Assembly: GCF_000686805.1 (NCBI RefSeq) | Contig: NZ_KK366017.1 | Location: 558,001 to 622,000 of the forward strand | Direction of reading: 5' to 3' | Length of the DNA stretch: 64,000 nucleotides | Source: Bacillus sp. UNC41MFS5 | GTDB taxonomy: Bacteria; Bacillota; Bacilli; Bacillales_B; DSM-18226 | Shown here: piece after piece, positions 22,830-30,257 of the stretch | Layout of the letters: each line of letters begins with the position of its first letter | Numbering within the stretch: position 1 is the stretch's first letter | Program-made: the position numbers and the translations under genes | Notes under the pieces: model-generated | Told to the model about the DNA's origin: nothing | Database searches by the model: none | Seen by the model: the letters and a program-made list of their open reading frames with translations, nothing else

Positions 22830-24811
22830 TTATTGGGAAGAGAATAAGCGGCCGCTATAAAGTGCTTGAAATGATTGGCGGAGGCGGTATGGCAAATGTT
22901 TATTTAGCACATGATATGATTTTAGACAGAGAAGTTGCTGTTAAAATGCTCCGCCTTGATTTTGTTAATGATGAGGAATTTATTCGCCGTTTCCATAGAG
23001 AAGCACAGTCAGCTACTAGTCTTACCCATCCCAATATTGTCAGTATTTACGATGTAGGGGAAGAGGATTCTCTTTACTATATCGTTATGGAATATGTGAA
23101 TGGGCAAACATTAAAGCAATACATAAACCAACATTCATCACTTCGTGTCGAAAAAGCTTTAGATATAATGATGCAATTAACTTCTGCCATTTCTCATGCC
23201 CATCAAAATCATATTATTCATCGTGATATTAAACCACATAACATACTTATTGATCGGAATGGCAATGTAAAAATCACTGATTTTGGAATTGCAATGGCTT
23301 TGAGTGCAACAAGCATTACCCAAACCAATTCGGTTTTAGGTTCAGTACACTATTTATCACCAGAACAAGCCAGAGGCGGTATGGCAAATAGGAAATCAGA
23401 TATTTATTCTCTTGGGATTGTTATGTTTGAAATTTTAACAGGAAGGCTTCCATTCTCTGGGGAATCGGCCGTTTCGATTGCATTAAAGCATCTTCAATCA
23501 GAAACTCCGTCTGTAAGAAGGTGGAATTCAAACATCCCACAAAGTGTAGAGAATATTGTTTTGAAGGCAACTGCAAAAGATCCATTTCATCGTTATAACA
23601 GTGTCGATGAGATGGAAGAGGATATAAGAACAGCACTTAATCCAGAGAGAATGAATGAATCTAAGTTTATTATTCCGATTGATGATGAAGCAACGAAGGC
23701 AATACCTATTATTACAAATGAGCGTCCACAAAAAAACTTGGATGAAACCTTAGTTCATACTACAGATAAAATTGTTCCAAAAAACAAAAAGGATCCATCT
23801 AAAAAAGAAAACGAAAGTAAGAAAAAGCGGAAAAACTGGCCGACTGTCTTAATTGCGACTTTTCTTACCCTTACTGTTCTAGGGCTATTAGCTATAACCT
23901 TTTTACCTGGATTATTGTCGGCTAAAGATATCAAAATCCCAGATGTAAGTGGGATGGAATTAACTGATGCCATCTCCAAACTAAAACTTAATAGTTTAGA
24001 GGTTGAGAAACAAATCGAAATTCCAGATGATTTGATTGATCAAGGAGAAGTCATTAAGACAGACCCTGAAATTGGAACAACAGTCAAGGAAAACACAAAA
24101 GTTACTTTATATATTAGTACAGGCAAAGAAAAAACGGACCTCCCGGATTATGTTGGAAGAATATACGAAGATGTTTTTCCTTTATTAGAGAGTCGAAATT
24201 TTAAAGATATTAAAAAGACCGAGATATATGATGATAGTGAACCAGGAACAATCCTTAATCAATCCCCTCCTGGTGGTGAAAAAGTTGTAGATGAAGACAC
24301 TGTATTAGTGTTTGAAGTTAGTAAGGGACCAGAAACAATTGAACTTAAGGACTTAACCCAATACACTTTAAAAAGTGTAGAGGACTATGCCTCCTTAGTA
24401 GGGCTCAAAATCGAGACTGAAGAAAAATTTGATGAAAAAGTTCCTGCCGACATGGTGATTTCACAAAACCCAAAACCTGGAACGGAAATGACTAAAGGCG
24501 ATACCATAACCGTTATTATTTCAAAAGGTAAAGAAGAAAAGCCGCCAAAAACGGTAGTGAAGGAAATAACCATTGATTATGAACCAACCGTTCCAGTTAC
24601 GGGAGAACCTATTCCTAAGCAGGAAGTTCTTATTTACATCGAAGATATGAATCACAGTATGACGGAACCGGCAGAAACCTTTTTTATTACCGAAACAACC
24701 AAAAAACAAATTGAGTTAACGATACCTTATGGCGGAAAAGGCGGCTACAAAATTATTAGAGACAGCAAAGTCATAGCGGAGGATGTAATTACCTATTCTG
24801 AAACAGAATAA
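22826..24811 (+). CDS. prkC: PASTA-domain serine/threonine protein kinase PrkC
   Basis: Membrane kinase that senses muropeptides and cell wall state; in B. subtilis it promotes spore germination and phosphorylates translation factors and the neighbouring GTPase RsgA. The 661-residue protein has a kinase domain (about 11-270: GGGGMANVYLA, catalytic HRDIKPHN, DFGIA), a basic juxtamembrane stretch, one transmembrane helix near residues 340-365, three extracellular PASTA repeats (about 372-434, 438-503, 507-570) and a C-terminal extracellular domain. GTG 22826 overlaps the prpC stop and follows GGGTGAT. The prpC-prkC-rsgA order is the standard one. Confidence 0.95.
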   Translation: MIIGKRISGRYKVLEMIGGGGMANVYLAHDMILDREVAVKMLRLDFVNDEEFIRRFHREAQSATSLTHPNIVSIYDVGEEDSLYYIVMEYVNGQTLKQYINQHSSLRVEKALDIMMQLTSAISHAHQNHIIHRDIKPHNILIDRNGNVKITDFGIAMALSATSITQTNSVLGSVHYLSPEQARGGMANRKSDIYSLGIVMFEILTGRLPFSGESAVSIALKHLQSETPSVRRWNSNIPQSVENIVLKATAKDPFHRYNSVDEMEEDIRTALNPERMNESKFIIPIDDEATKAIPIITNERPQKNLDETLVHTTDKIVPKNKKDPSKKENESKKKRKNWPTVLIATFLTLTVLGLLAITFLPGLLSAKDIKIPDVSGMELTDAISKLKLNSLEVEKQIEIPDDLIDQGEVIKTDPEIGTTVKENTKVTLYISTGKEKTDLPDYVGRIYEDVFPLLESRNFKDIKKTEIYDDSEPGTILNQSPPGGEKVVDEDTVLVFEVSKGPETIELKDLTQYTLKSVEDYASLVGLKIETEEKFDEKVPADMVISQNPKPGTEMTKGDTITVIISKGKEEKPPKTVVKEITIDYEPTVPVTGEPIPKQEVLIYIEDMNHSMTEPAETFFITETTKKQIELTIPYGGKGGYKIIRDSKVIAEDVITYSETE

Positions 24812-24898
24812 TCAATATTACAATGCTCTATTATGATTGATTACGAAGAATTTAATATGAAAAATGAGTTGTCTAATTGAAAGGCAAGGAGTGTGGCT

Positions 24899-25780
24899 AT
24901 GCCGGAAGGAAAAATTGTTAAAGCATTAAGCGGTTTCTATTATGTACTTGGAAACGATAAGTTAATCCAATGCCGTGGCAGAGGGGTATTTAGAAAAAAT
25001 AAAATTACCCCTCTCGTTGGTGATGAGGTTGTTTTTCAAGCTGAAAATGACTTGGAAGGATACATCATGGAGGTAAAATCTCGCAAGAATGAGCTAATAC
25101 GTCCACCGATTGCAAATGTTGACCAGGCCATTTTAGTGTTTTCAGCTGTTGAACCAGATTTTAGTACGGTCCTATTAGATCGTTTCCTTGTGCTTGTTGA
25201 ATTTAATCGAATTGAACCGCTTATTTGTATTACCAAAATGGATCTTACTAACGAAGATGAGAAAAAGATGATTAAGGATTATGCAGAGCAATATACTGCA
25301 GCAGGATATAAAGTGATCCTTACTTCCTCCGAAACAGAAGCAGGAATTGAACTGTTAAATCCGCACGTAGATAATAAAATATCTGTGTTTGCGGGTCAAT
25401 CTGGTGTTGGGAAATCATCGTTACTAAATGTTCTTAGACCGGACCTTGAATTAAAAACAAATGATATTTCATCGCATCTAGGCAGAGGAAAGCACACCAC
25501 CAGACATGTGGAATTAATAAAGATTGGCAATGGACTAATAGCAGACACGCCAGGGTTTAGTTCATTGGAATTTACCAATATTGAAGCTGAAGATTTGACT
25601 TTTTGTTTTCCTGAAATTCAAACGGCTAGTGAAAATTGCAAATTCCGAGGCTGTTTGCATGTAAGCGAACCTAAATGTGGTGTGAAACAAGCAGTTGACT
25701 CAAATGAAATCCCAGCATATCGTTACGAACATTATTTGGACTTCCTACAGGAGATAAAAGATAGAAAGCCGAGGTACTAA
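24899..25780 (+). CDS. rsgA: Small-subunit ribosome biogenesis GTPase RsgA
   Basis: Circularly permuted GTPase (CpgA/YloQ) that checks late 30S subunit maturation. The 293-residue product has an N-terminal OB fold, then the GTPase motifs in permuted order: TKMD (G4) near residue 117, GQSGVGKSS (G1) near residue 168, DTPGF (G3), and a C-terminal zinc motif with C-x4-C-x-H-x5-C spacing ([14 protein letters not shown]). ATG 24899 was chosen because AGGAG (24887-24891) is 7 bases upstream; GTG 24893 would be too close to it. Confidence 0.95.
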   Translation: MPEGKIVKALSGFYYVLGNDKLIQCRGRGVFRKNKITPLVGDEVVFQAENDLEGYIMEVKSRKNELIRPPIANVDQAILVFSAVEPDFSTVLLDRFLVLVEFNRIEPLICITKMDLTNEDEKKMIKDYAEQYTAAGYKVILTSSETEAGIELLNPHVDNKISVFAGQSGVGKSSLLNVLRPDLELKTNDISSHLGRGKHTTRHVELIKIGNGLIADTPGFSSLEFTNIEAEDLTFCFPEIQTASENCKFRGCLHVSEPKCGVKQAVDSNEIPAYRYEHYLDFLQEIKDRKPRY

Positions 25781-25782
25781 AC

Positions 25783-26427
25783 ATGGTTAAAATAGCACCA
25801 TCCATACTTTCAGCTGATTTTTCAAAATTAGGTGAAGAAATTTTAGCAGTGGAAAAAGGAGGAGCTGACTACATTCATATTGATGTCATGGATGGCCACT
25901 TTGTCCCTAATATTACGATTGGACCCCTGATTGTTGAAGCGATTCGTCCAATCACCAAACTGCCACTAGATGTTCACCTTATGATTGAAAACCCTGATCA
26001 ATATATTGAAGCATTTGCTAAAGCTGGAGCTGATTATATTACTGTCCATGTTGAGGCATGTCGTCACTTACATCGTACGATTCAAATTATTAAATCTTTT
26101 GGAATTAAGGCGGGTGTAGTATTAAACCCAGCAACACCTGTTGAATCGATTCAACACATAATTGGTGAAATTGACATGGTCTTATTAATGTCTGTCAATC
26201 CAGGGTTTGGCGGGCAAAAATTCATACCTGAAGTTCTTCCAAAAATAAGAAAAGTAAAAGAAATGGCTGAACAAAAAGGTTTAGACATGGAGATTGAGAT
26301 TGACGGCGGTGTTAACTCAGAAACGGCAAAGCTATGCATGGAAGCAGGTGCAAATGTCCTTGTGGCAGGCTCAGCTATTTATAATCAAGAAGATTATGCG
26401 AAGGCAATTTCGCTGATAAGAGGTTAA
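25783..26427 (+). CDS. rpe: Ribulose-phosphate 3-epimerase
   Basis: Interconverts ribulose 5-phosphate and xylulose 5-phosphate in the pentose phosphate pathway. The 214-residue TIM-barrel protein has the metal-site and phosphate motifs of the family: [10 protein letters not shown] near residue 7, [12 protein letters not shown] near residue 33, [12 protein letters not shown] near residue 137 and EIDGGVN near residue 174. It starts two bases after the rsgA stop and ends at the terminator 26433-26457. Confidence 0.96.
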   Translation: MVKIAPSILSADFSKLGEEILAVEKGGADYIHIDVMDGHFVPNITIGPLIVEAIRPITKLPLDVHLMIENPDQYIEAFAKAGADYITVHVEACRHLHRTIQIIKSFGIKAGVVLNPATPVESIQHIIGEIDMVLLMSVNPGFGGQKFIPEVLPKIRKVKEMAEQKGLDMEIEIDGGVNSETAKLCMEAGANVLVAGSAIYNQEDYAKAISLIRG

Positions 26428-26432
26428 TGGGG

Positions 26433-26457
26433 AAAGCCAGCTTATTGCTGGCTTTTT
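26433..26457 (+). terminator. Terminator between rpe and thiN
   Basis: AAAGCCAGC and GCTGGCTTT form a 9-base stem around a 5-base loop, followed by T residues. It lies between the rpe stop and the thiN ribosome binding site, so thiN expression depends on read-through or on a promoter not recognised here. Confidence 0.85.
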
Positions 26458-26483
26458 GCATATTGAAAAAAAGGAGAACTTTT

Positions 26484-27131
26484 ATGATTATCAATATTGT
26501 GGCCGGAGGCCCTGAAGACCATTTGCCAGATTTAACGGAGTACAAAGTAAATGATTCAATTTGGGTAGGAGTCGATCGCGGCGTCTATCATTTATTAAAA
26601 AGAAACATTTCTCCATCTATTGCTTTTGGTGATTTTGATTCTGTTTCATCAACTGAGTTAAAGTATATTGAAGAACGTGTTACAGAATTAAAAAAGTATA
26701 AACCGGAAAAGGATGAAACGGATATGGAGCTTGCCCTTAATTGGGCACTTAATCAGCATCCAAGCACCATTCGTATATTTGGGGCAACTGGTGGCAGGCT
26801 GGATCATTTATTTGCGAATGTTCACTTATTGCTCACTCCGATCCAAGAAAAAAATGAAGTGGATATTTGCATAATTGACCGTAATAATATCGTTTTTATT
26901 AGGGAAGCAGGCAGCTATAAGATTGAAAAAATGGATTCAAAAAAATATATTTCCTTTGTTCCTGTAACCCTAAATATCCACAATCTCACCCTAGAAGGCT
27001 TTAAATTCCCTTTGAAAAATCGTCATATTTCAATTGGTTCAACACTATGTATTAGTAATGAACTTATTAATGATTATGGTACTTTTTCATTTTCTGAAGG
27101 CATATTAATAGTGATAAGAAGTCATGATTAA
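26484..27131 (+). CDS. thiN: Thiamine pyrophosphokinase
   Basis: Converts thiamine plus ATP to thiamine pyrophosphate. The 215-residue product has the catalytic-core segments of the family: GVDRGVYHLL near residue 31, GDFDSVS near residue 51, KDETDMELAL near residue 75 and GATGGRLDHLFAN near residue 99. ATG 26484 was chosen because AAGGAGAA (26471-26478) precedes it and the family N terminus MIINIVAGG fits; the longer frame from 26427 runs through a terminator. Next gene is spoVM, as in B. subtilis. Confidence 0.94.
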   Translation: MIINIVAGGPEDHLPDLTEYKVNDSIWVGVDRGVYHLLKRNISPSIAFGDFDSVSSTELKYIEERVTELKKYKPEKDETDMELALNWALNQHPSTIRIFGATGGRLDHLFANVHLLLTPIQEKNEVDICIIDRNNIVFIREAGSYKIEKMDSKKYISFVPVTLNIHNLTLEGFKFPLKNRHISIGSTLCISNELINDYGTFSFSEGILIVIRSHD

Positions 27132-27265
27132 TATGTTTTAGTAACTAACTCAGAATGGTGCCTACAATGTTTTTGGTACTGATTTCGTTCGTTTGAATAA
27201 TATGGTAGGGCGTTCGAAAAAAGTTGAGTTGAAATAAGTTGGGGAGATTTGTGAGGAGGGACAGT

Positions 27266-27349
27266 ATGAAATTTTATACGATTAAACTGCCGAAATTTTT
27301 AGGCGGACTTGTCCGTGCGATGATTGGAGCGTTTAAAAAGAACGAATAG
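27266..27349 (+). CDS. spoVM: Stage V sporulation protein SpoVM (27 residues)
   Basis: Tiny amphipathic peptide that binds the positively curved outer forespore membrane and anchors SpoIVA for spore coat assembly. The 27-residue frame begins MKFYTIKLPKFLGG and ends FKKNE, differing from B. subtilis SpoVM (recalled) only by conservative changes; Pro9, needed for correct localisation, is kept. ATG 27266 follows GAGGAGGGA with good spacing, and a terminator follows at 27384. Position between thiN and rpmB is conserved. This gene shows the organism is an endospore former by ancestry. I found no convincing sigma-E promoter in the 134 bases upstream. Confidence 0.96.
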   Translation: MKFYTIKLPKFLGGLVRAMIGAFKKNE

Positions 27350-27383
27350 CATAAGTATGTATGATGATATCGTTTTAACAATG

Positions 27384-27414
27384 GCACCCGTTTAATTTGG
27401 GTGCTTTTTATTTT
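27384..27414 (+). terminator. Terminator after spoVM
   Basis: GCACCC (27384-27389) pairs with GGGTGC (27399-27404), followed by TTTTTATTTT. Confidence 0.75.
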
Positions 27415-27471
27415 GTTAAATGGGGAATACTATACAAATAGATTCCTGAAGAGAAATTGTGGTTTTTGGAC

Positions 27472-27501
27472 AAAAAGAAAAGGCACCCTTAACGGATGCC
27501 C
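27472..27501 (-). terminator. Terminator of rpmB (minus strand)
   Basis: GGCACCC and GGATGCC (27482-27500) form a stem with one wobble; on the minus strand the stem is followed by a T-rich run (complement of the A-rich 27471-27481). Confidence 0.75.
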
Positions 27502-27516
27502 ATTCTAAACGGTTTA

Positions 27517-27705
27517 TTAAACGCGTTCTACTTTACCGGATTTCAACGCTCTTGCAGAAACCCAAACACGCTTAGGCTTTCCATCAACAAGAATACGTAC
27601 TTTTTGTAGGTTAGCACCCCATGTACGCTTGTTTGCGTTCATAGCGTGAGAACGTGCGTTACCAGTTGTTGTTTTCTTTCCAGTTACAACACATTGACGT
27701 GGCAT
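27517..27705 (-). CDS. rpmB: Large ribosomal subunit protein bL28
   Basis: 62-residue 50S ribosomal protein. It begins [20 protein letters not shown] and keeps the basic [11 protein letters not shown] core of L28. It has a single cysteine and no zinc ribbon, so it is the zinc-independent form. It is transcribed opposite to its neighbours, as in other Bacillus genomes, with GGAGGG just before the ATG. A candidate promoter lies at 27815-27843 on the minus strand. Confidence 0.95.
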   Translation of the reverse strand: MPRQCVVTGKKTTTGNARSHAMNANKRTWGANLQKVRILVDGKPKRVWVSARALKSGKVERV

Positions 27706-27814
27706 AATGATTTCCCTCCTTAACTACCAAAAGCTTTATACAGCAATCTTTAAGATCCTCATCTGGAAATAGAAAATTGTTTGAACAAATTTTCTAGACT
27801 TGAGATACCTTAAT

Positions 27815-27843
27815 AATTTATCATACAACTTATTTGATTGCAA
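27815..27843 (-). promoter_or_regulatory. Candidate rpmB promoter
   Basis: On the minus strand TTGCAA (27838-27843) and TAAATT (27815-27820) are 17 bases apart, about 110 bases before the rpmB ATG. Between it and the gene lies a near-perfect inverted repeat (GAAAATTGTT at 27772-27781 and AACAAATTTTC at 27784-27794). Confidence 0.4.
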
Positions 27844-27867
27844 TAGTTACCTTTCAAGAAAAAAGCC

Positions 27868-27897
27868 TTGACATCACTTTATATAAAAAGCTGTTAT
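27868..27897 (+). promoter_or_regulatory. Candidate sigma-A promoter of the asp23-fakA unit
   Basis: A perfect TTGACA (27868-27873) is followed after 18 bases by TGTTAT (27892-27897, 4 of 6). A start around 27905 would give a leader of about 85 bases that contains the palindromes at 27932-27957. Confidence 0.5.
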
Positions 27898-27931
27898 ATT
27901 AAACAGACAGGAATAACTTTCAAAATTGCAG

Positions 27932-27957
27932 TGACTATAGTAAAATGACTATAGTCA
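27932..27957 (+). promoter_or_regulatory. Tandem palindromic motif before the asp23-like gene
   Basis: TGACTATAGT at 27932-27941 is repeated at 27946 as the perfect 12-base palindrome TGACTATAGTCA (27946-27957). The two ACTATAGT centres are 14 bases apart. Placement just downstream of the candidate promoter suggests an operator or RNA hairpin; the regulator is unknown. Confidence 0.5.
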
Positions 27958-27989
27958 AGGAGCAATTTTTTCAGGAGGGGGAACGATTC

Positions 27990-28352
27990 ATGTCCATTGA
28001 ATTAAAAACAAAGTTCGGACAAATTGATATTTCTAACGAAGTAATCGCGACCATTGCCGGAGGAGCGGCGATTGAATGTTATGGAATCGTCGGTATGGCC
28101 TCAAAGAATCAAATTAAAGATGGAATTACGGAAATACTACGAAAAGAAAATTTCACTCGGGGCGTGATTGTCCGCCAAGAGAACGAGGCATTACATATTG
28201 ATATGTATATTATTGTTAGCTATGGAACGAAAATTTCCGAAATTGCCCACAACGTGCAATCAAAGGTTAAATATACCCTCGATAAGACTGTTGGACTTGC
28301 CGTTGACTCGGTCAATATTTACGTTCAGGGAGTTCGAGTAACGAACCCGTAA
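27990..28352 (+). CDS. Asp23/Gls24 family envelope stress protein (YloU)
   Basis: 120-residue protein of the Asp23 (DUF322) family, small proteins linked to cell envelope homeostasis in Firmicutes; the exact function is not settled. Visible features are the family core IATIAGGAAIECYGIVGMAS near residue 14 and VKYTLDKTVGLAVDSVNIYV near residue 92. ATG 27990 was chosen because CAGGAGGGGG (27972-27981) sits 8 bases upstream; an earlier ATG at 27945 lies inside the palindromic motif. It is followed 36 bases later by fakA, the conserved pair. Confidence 0.9.
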   Translation: MSIELKTKFGQIDISNEVIATIAGGAAIECYGIVGMASKNQIKDGITEILRKENFTRGVIVRQENEALHIDMYIIVSYGTKISEIAHNVQSKVKYTLDKTVGLAVDSVNIYVQGVRVTNP

Positions 28353-28388
28353 GTTTGTGTTACGAACTCTTGTAGAGGAGGAAAGTTT

Positions 28389-30071
28389 GTGTCAATAACA
28401 GCTTTAGATGGAAAACGTTTTGCCGAGATGGTGATTCAAGGTGCCAATCATTTATCAACAAATGCAAAAATGGTTGATGCTTTAAACGTTTTTCCCGTGC
28501 CCGATGGTGATACTGGAACTAACATGAATTTATCAATGACATCCGGGGCAAAGGAAGTAAAGAATAATGTTCAAGATCATATAGGAAAAGTTGGTGTAGC
28601 TCTTTCCAAGGGTTTACTAATGGGAGCACGCGGAAATTCCGGAGTTATCCTTTCACAACTATTCCGTGGTTTTTCAAAGGCCATTGAAGCGAAAGCGCAA
28701 ATCTCAGGGATTGATTTTGCTCATGCCTTTGACGCTGGAGTTGAAACCGCTTATAAAGCAGTAATGAAACCGGTGGAAGGGACCATCTTAACCGTTGCAA
28801 AAGATTCAGCGAAGAAGGCTGTTCAGGCAGCCGAGACTTCAAACGACATCATTGTCATTATGGAAGAAGTATTAAAAGAAGCAAAGGCTTCCTTGAAACG
28901 GACTCCGGATTTACTTCCGGTATTAAAGGAAGTTGGCGTGGTTGACAGTGGCGGTCAAGGTCTTGTCTTTGTTTACGAAGGTTTTCTTGCCGTCCTAAAA
29001 GGCGAAAAGCTGCCTGATACACCCTCTGCCTCTCTGTCTATGGATGAGTTAGTTAATACAGAACACCATAAAAGTGTCCAGGGACATATTAACACTGAGG
29101 ATATTGAATTTGGATATTGTACCGAATTTATGGTTCGCTTTGAACAAGAAAAGACAGCAAAACATCCCTTCGATGAAGGAATCTTCAGAAATGACCTTAG
29201 CCAGTTAGGAGATTCTTTATTGGTCATTGCTGATGAAGATGTGGTGAAAGTGCATATTCATTCCGAACAGCCCGGTGAAGTCCTTAGTTACGGGCAGAAA
29301 TATGGCAATTTAATTAATATGAAAATAGAAAACATGCGTCAACAACATACCAATATTGTTGGTGAAACACATGTTGCACCAGCTGCTGGTCAGCAGAAGT
29401 CACCAAAAGAGCAGCAAGAATACGGAATTGTTACTGTCTCTATGGGTTCTGGGATTGCTGATTTATTTAGAAGTATTGGCGCAAATGCCGTGATTGAAGG
29501 CGGTCAAACAATGAACCCGAGCACAGAGGATATCGTAAAGGCTGTCAAAGAAGTCAATGCTAAAAAGGTATTTATCTTACCGAATAATAAAAACATCATT
29601 ATGGCAGCTCAGCAGGCAGCAGATGTTTCTGAAGAGGAAATTTATGTGATCCCTTCCAAAACGGTTCCGCAAGGATTATCAGCTTTGTTAGCATTCAATC
29701 CAGCTGCTGGTCTTAAGGCAAATGAAGACTCTATGAATGATGCGCTAAAACATGTAAAAACTGGACAAATCACCTTTGCTGTTCGGGATACCCAGATTGA
29801 TGGCTTAGAAATCGAGAAAGATGATTTTATGGGGATTGCTGAAGGAAAAATCGTCGTAAAAAACAAGGACAAAGGCAAAGTTGCTGAGGACCTGCTTTCA
29901 CAAATGCTAGATGAGGATTCAGAAATATTAACCATCATTTATGGAGAAGACATTAGCGAGGAAGATGTAAACCAGCTTTCAAAATATGTTGAAGAAAATT
30001 ATGGAGATGTTGAAGTGGAAATCCATAATGGTCGTCAGCCGTTATATTCATATATCTTTTCAATTGAATAA
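28389..30071 (+). CDS. fakA: Fatty acid kinase catalytic subunit FakA (YloV)
   Basis: DAK/DhaL-like ATP kinase that phosphorylates fatty acids held by FakB proteins so that host or recycled fatty acids enter phospholipids. The 560-residue product has the N-terminal DhaL-type nucleotide domain with NVFPVPDGDTGTNM near residue 28 and GARGNSGVILSQ near residue 78, then a middle domain and a C-terminal domain. The start is GTG 28389, behind GAGGAGGAAAG. Its acyl-phosphate product is a PlsY substrate, and plsX and fapR lie 2-3 kb downstream. A terminator follows at 30086. Confidence 0.93.
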   Translation: MSITALDGKRFAEMVIQGANHLSTNAKMVDALNVFPVPDGDTGTNMNLSMTSGAKEVKNNVQDHIGKVGVALSKGLLMGARGNSGVILSQLFRGFSKAIEAKAQISGIDFAHAFDAGVETAYKAVMKPVEGTILTVAKDSAKKAVQAAETSNDIIVIMEEVLKEAKASLKRTPDLLPVLKEVGVVDSGGQGLVFVYEGFLAVLKGEKLPDTPSASLSMDELVNTEHHKSVQGHINTEDIEFGYCTEFMVRFEQEKTAKHPFDEGIFRNDLSQLGDSLLVIADEDVVKVHIHSEQPGEVLSYGQKYGNLINMKIENMRQQHTNIVGETHVAPAAGQQKSPKEQQEYGIVTVSMGSGIADLFRSIGANAVIEGGQTMNPSTEDIVKAVKEVNAKKVFILPNNKNIIMAAQQAADVSEEEIYVIPSKTVPQGLSALLAFNPAAGLKANEDSMNDALKHVKTGQITFAVRDTQIDGLEIEKDDFMGIAEGKIVVKNKDKGKVAEDLLSQMLDEDSEILTIIYGEDISEEDVNQLSKYVEENYGDVEVEIHNGRQPLYSYIFSIE

Positions 30072-30085
30072 TGAAAAGCTAAAAT

Positions 30086-30110
30086 AGAAGGGAGCATCCC
30101 TTCTTTTTTT
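30086..30110 (+). terminator. Terminator after fakA
   Basis: AGAAGGGA (30086-30093) and TCCCTTCT (30097-30104) form a perfect 8-base stem with a 3-base loop and a T run. It separates fakA from the sdaAA remnant and recG. Confidence 0.9.
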
Positions 30111-30119
30111 GTGCAAAAA

Positions 30120-30257
30120 AGCAGGAGAATCGGTCGAATGATTCCAATTACACTAAGAGAAACTGGGCAGGGAGGGTTGGCGGCAACACCGGCAGGTCGT
30201 GAACTGGAAGATAAGATCTTCGGTATACCGCAAAGTAATAGTGAATCCACATCTTAA
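30120..30257 (+). pseudogene. C-terminal remnant of sdaAA (L-serine dehydratase alpha)
   Basis: The frame from about 30120 to the TAA at 30255-30257 encodes LRETGQGGLAATPAGRELE followed by DKIFG. Over 32 residues it is identical at 20 positions to residues 257-288 of the intact SdaAA encoded at 48778-49683 (LRETAEGGLAATPTGKRLE, then QEIFG). The rest of the gene, including its iron-sulfur cysteines and any start codon with a ribosome site, is gone; the fragment begins just after the fakA terminator. From memory, B. subtilis has sdaAB-sdaAA exactly here, between yloV (fakA) and recG. The last 17 bases overlap the probable recG start, which may explain why this piece was kept. Confidence 0.85.

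Noticed and set aside
27132..27265. Searched for a sigma-E promoter before spoVM
   Set aside because: CCTACAAT near 27161 resembles the -10 element, but no matching -35 lies 14-15 bases upstream; not supported.
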